7,704 nt of DNA from Treponema sp. (lineage in GTDB: Bacteria > Spirochaetota > Spirochaetia > Treponematales > Treponemataceae). The notes below the pieces were generated by a model. The model had not been told where the DNA came from, ran no database searches, and worked only from the letters and a program-made list of their open reading frames with translations. The stretch is taken from contig JABUUX010000196.1 of the NCBI GenBank assembly GCA_021442965.1, positions 1 to 7,704 of the forward strand. Direction: 5' to 3'. A program made the translations under genes and the position numbers. Positions 6,133-7,704 of this stretch are shown in pieces; the stretch's first letter is position 1, and each line of letters begins with the position of its first letter.

Positions 6133-7392
6133 TTAAATTACTGTTCCATCCTGAATAATTGCGCCTTTACGGATAACTATGATACCGTCTGAAACATAGA
6201 ACGAACCGTAGTCGCCGTCTTCATATGCTTTCCCGGAAACGTTAATTTTACAGTTGTCGCCGATTCGTGCATTTTTATCAATGATTGTTTTTGCTATTTT
6301 ACAATTCTTTCCAATTCCGACCGCAGGTACTCCATTTTTTGATTCCATATCGTAATAGTCAGCACCCATCATAATAACACCTTCAAAATCACAACCGTCA
6401 TTAATAACAGAACGAACACCGATTACTGATTTGTGAACTTTTGAGTTTGTAATAATACATCCTTCAGAAGCCAGACATGAGTCCAAGTCTGCTTTATTGA
6501 TTTTTGAAGCCGGCAGATTTCTCATGTGTGTATAGATAGGTGATTTCATATCATAAAGATTAAAGCGAGGTTTAGGATCTGTAAGTTCAATATTTGCATC
6601 ATAAAAACTCTTGATTGTTCCTATATCTTCCCAATAATCACTGAAGATGTATGAATTTATTTTTTTCTTCGTAATTGCTTCAGGAATAATTTCTTTACCA
6701 AAGTCTGTGTATTCGTTATTCAGAACTTCTTCCATTGTATCAGCATTAAAAATGTAAATACCCATGGAAGCCAAGTATTCTTTTTCTTTTGGCAGGTCTC
6801 CGCGTGCAGCTTCAGGAATTTTCCATGAATCGATATTCAAATCTTTTTTTGGTTTTTCCATGAATTCTTTTATCCGGTTGTTTTCATCAATCTTCATAAT
6901 TCCAAAGCCCGATGCATCATGTCGGTTAACAGCTGTTGTAGCAATTGTAACATCTGCTCCTGACTTTATATGTTCATTAAGGAATTCCTTAAGATCCATT
7001 TTATAAAGCTGGTCACCTGAAAGAATAATATAATGAGTTGGATTTTGTGCCTTAAAGTGATTTAAGTGTTTACGAACGGCATCGGCAGTACCTTCATACC
7101 ATCCTGAATGTTCCAGTGTCTGCTCAGCTGCCATAATTTCAACAAATCCGTTAGAAAAGCGGTCAAAATTATAGCTGTTTGTTATATGCATATGAAGCGA
7201 AACAGAATTGAATTGTGTTAAAAGATATATCTTTTTGTATCCCGAATTGATACAGTTTGAAATAGGGATGTCAACAATTCTGTATTTTCCACCGAATGAT
7301 ACAGCCGGTTTTGATCTTTCCTTTGTAAGAGGGTAAAGGCGTGTTCCTTTTCCACCTCCAAGAATAATAGATACTACGCGTGGTTCTTCCAT
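6133..7392 (-). CDS. glgC: GlgC: glucose-1-phosphate adenylyltransferase (cyanobacterial/plant-like)
   Basis: The enzyme makes ADP-glucose from ATP and glucose 1-phosphate, the controlled step of glycogen synthesis. The N-terminal nucleotidyltransferase domain of this 419-residue protein has GGGKGTRLYPLT (12-23), KPAVSFGGKYRIVDIPISN (28-46), WYEGTADAVR (98-107), catalytic D127 in LSGDQLY, and FMEKP (177-181) with the glucose-1-phosphate lysine K180, followed by YWEDIGT (253-259). The C-terminal part (about 290-419) is the left-handed beta-helix, with MMGADYYD (341-348), VGIGKNC (358-364) and IDKNARIGDN (371-380). Many stretches (TQFNSVSLHMH, SMGIYIF, PIYTHMRNLP, MMGADYY) look closer to cyanobacterial and plant enzymes than to E. 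coli GlgC. K373 and K409 align with lysines that bind 3-phosphoglycerate in those enzymes. The start has a good ribosome binding site (7401-7406). It is transcribed alone or with the 70-residue gene; no other glg gene is in view. Confidence 0.96.
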   Translation of the reverse strand: MEEPRVVSIILGGGKGTRLYPLTKERSKPAVSFGGKYRIVDIPISNCINSGYKKIYLLTQFNSVSLHMHITNSYNFDRFSNGFVEIMAAEQTLEHSGWYEGTADAVRKHLNHFKAQNPTHYIILSGDQLYKMDLKEFLNEHIKSGADVTIATTAVNRHDASGFGIMKIDENNRIKEFMEKPKKDLNIDSWKIPEAARGDLPKEKEYLASMGIYIFNADTMEEVLNNEYTDFGKEIIPEAITKKKINSYIFSDYWEDIGTIKSFYDANIELTDPKPRFNLYDMKSPIYTHMRNLPASKINKADLDSCLASEGCIITNSKVHKSVIGVRSVINDGCDFEGVIMMGADYYDMESKNGVPAVGIGKNCKIAKTIIDKNARIGDNCKINVSGKAYEDGDYGSFYVSDGIIVIRKGAIIQDGTVI

Positions 7393-7400
7393 ATATATTT

Positions 7401-7406
7401 ACTCCT
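7401..7406 (-). promoter_or_regulatory. Ribosome binding site of glgC
   Basis: On the minus strand AGGAGT ends 8 nt before the ATG at 7392, ordinary spacing for a strong Shine-Dalgarno. It confirms the chosen start. Confidence 0.78.
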
Positions 7407-7431
7407 TTTGGATACGTGGTAATTTTTTTAA

Positions 7432-7460
7432 ATTATAAATCCAAATTCTCTAGTTCGCAA
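7432..7460 (-). promoter_or_regulatory. Sigma-70-type promoter of glgC
   Basis: On the minus strand a -35 of TTGCGA (7460-7455) is followed by exactly 17 nt and a perfect -10 TATAAT (7437-7432). Transcription would begin near 7425, giving a leader of about 33 nt that holds the ribosome binding site. No operator repeat is evident next to it. Confidence 0.75.
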
Positions 7461-7480
7461 TGTTTATATTTTTATAGTTA

Positions 7481-7509
7481 TTGAAATTTTTATTTATATA
7501 TGATATTTT
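7481..7509 (+). promoter_or_regulatory. Extended -10 promoter of rpmE
   Basis: A -35 of TTGAAA (7481-7486), a 17-nt spacer, and a -10 of TATTTT (7504-7509) preceded by TG one base upstream (7501-7502) make a good housekeeping promoter. Transcription would begin near 7516, leaving a leader of about 79 nt before the L31 start. The -35 lies 20 bp from the divergent glgC -35. Confidence 0.68.
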
Positions 7510-7583
7510 GAGAAAGTTATAACATTTTTAATAGGCTTTGTGGTTGTGTTTTGATTAAGTTCTGCACAGTCGGGCAAAGTCGT

Positions 7584-7589
7584 AGGGGA
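7584..7589 (+). promoter_or_regulatory. Ribosome binding site of rpmE
   Basis: AGGGGA lies 5 nt before the ATG at 7595 and fixes the start of ribosomal protein L31. Confidence 0.7.
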
Positions 7590-7594
7590 CCCAA

Positions 7595-7704
7595 ATGAAA
7601 AAGGATATCCATCCTGAATACACACTTACAAAAATTACATGCGTTTGCGGTAATGTAATTGAAACACGTTCAACTGTAAAAGATATTCACGTTGAAATTT
7701 GTTC
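7595..7704 (+). CDS. rpmE: Ribosomal protein L31 (bL31), N-terminal part
   Basis: A structural protein of the large ribosomal subunit that helps bridge the two subunits. Only the first 36 codons are in the window. They match bL31 from the first residue: MKKDIHPEY, then TCVCGN (15-20), ETRSTVK (23-29) and HVEIC (32-36). C16, C18 and C36 are the first three ligands of the zinc-binding (C+) form; the fourth, expected a few residues beyond C36, lies past the window end. Zinc-type L31 is often exchanged for a zinc-free paralog when zinc is short, but no such paralog is visible here. The gene has its own promoter and a leader of about 79 nt, and is divergent from glgC. Confidence 0.95.
   Translation, partial: MKKDIHPEYTLTKITCVCGNVIETRSTVKDIHVEIC

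Noticed and set aside
6764..7006. Open frame of 80 codons on the plus strand
   Set aside because: Antisense to the conserved catalytic part of glgC, with no promoter or ribosome binding site; a shadow.
1..7704. Sigma-54 promoter (GG and GC elements) for self-control of the regulator or glgC
   Set aside because: I found no TGGCAC-N5-TTGC-like pair in any intergenic stretch; the partial TGGCAC near 3711 is inside the kinase coding sequence.
1..7704. CRISPR arrays, insertion sequences, phage genes or integration at the tRNA
   Set aside because: No repeat-spacer pattern, transposase, integrase or repeated copy of the tRNA 3' end is visible; the tRNA is followed by its own terminator and core genes.

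Overview
The window is AT-rich, with T-rich sense strands, and most likely comes from a Treponema-like spirochete. The reasons are the gene order murG, cvpA, DNA polymerase III delta', cytosolic PAS histidine kinase, sigma-54-type response regulator (which I recall, without having searched, as a treponemal arrangement), a cyanobacterial/plant-style GlgC, and the general protein character. The genus is an inference.

Layout. Positions 1-59 hold the 3' part of a tRNA-Phe (anticodon GAA), followed at once by a strong intrinsic terminator (61-90). A tightly packed plus-strand gene cluster then runs from 153 to 5752: murG (lipid II synthesis), a CvpA-family membrane protein, the clamp-loader subunit delta' with an unusual internal insertion, a soluble PAS-HisKA-HATPase kinase, and an NtrC/AtoC-type activator. 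Gaps are 12 nt, 69 nt, a 16-nt overlap, and 3 nt, so these five genes probably form one operon. A promoter-like sequence before murG would place the RNA start at or next to the ATG. The 69-nt gap holds a short GC-rich element that stands out from its surroundings.

From 5790 to 7392 the genes are on the minus strand, convergent with the operon. They are a small unrecognised 70-residue protein, re-started at 6002 because a ribosome binding site precedes that ATG, and glgC (ADP-glucose pyrophosphorylase). Two inverted repeats lie between them, and the one nearer the small gene looks like the glgC terminator. Upstream of glgC is a divergent control region (7393-7594) with one good sigma-70-type promoter facing each way. 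The plus-strand one drives rpmE (ribosomal protein L31, zinc-binding type), which is cut by the window end.

Together the genes cover cell-wall precursor synthesis, chromosome replication, a cytoplasmic signal-transduction pair that should act on RpoN promoters, glycogen synthesis and translation. Nothing looks mobile, phage-like or CRISPR-like. This is mainly a core chromosomal region. The points most worth checking are the delta' insertion, the cyanobacterial/plant-type GlgC with conserved activator lysines, the leaderless-looking murG promoter, the GC-rich intergenic element, and the orphan 70-residue gene in the convergent junction.
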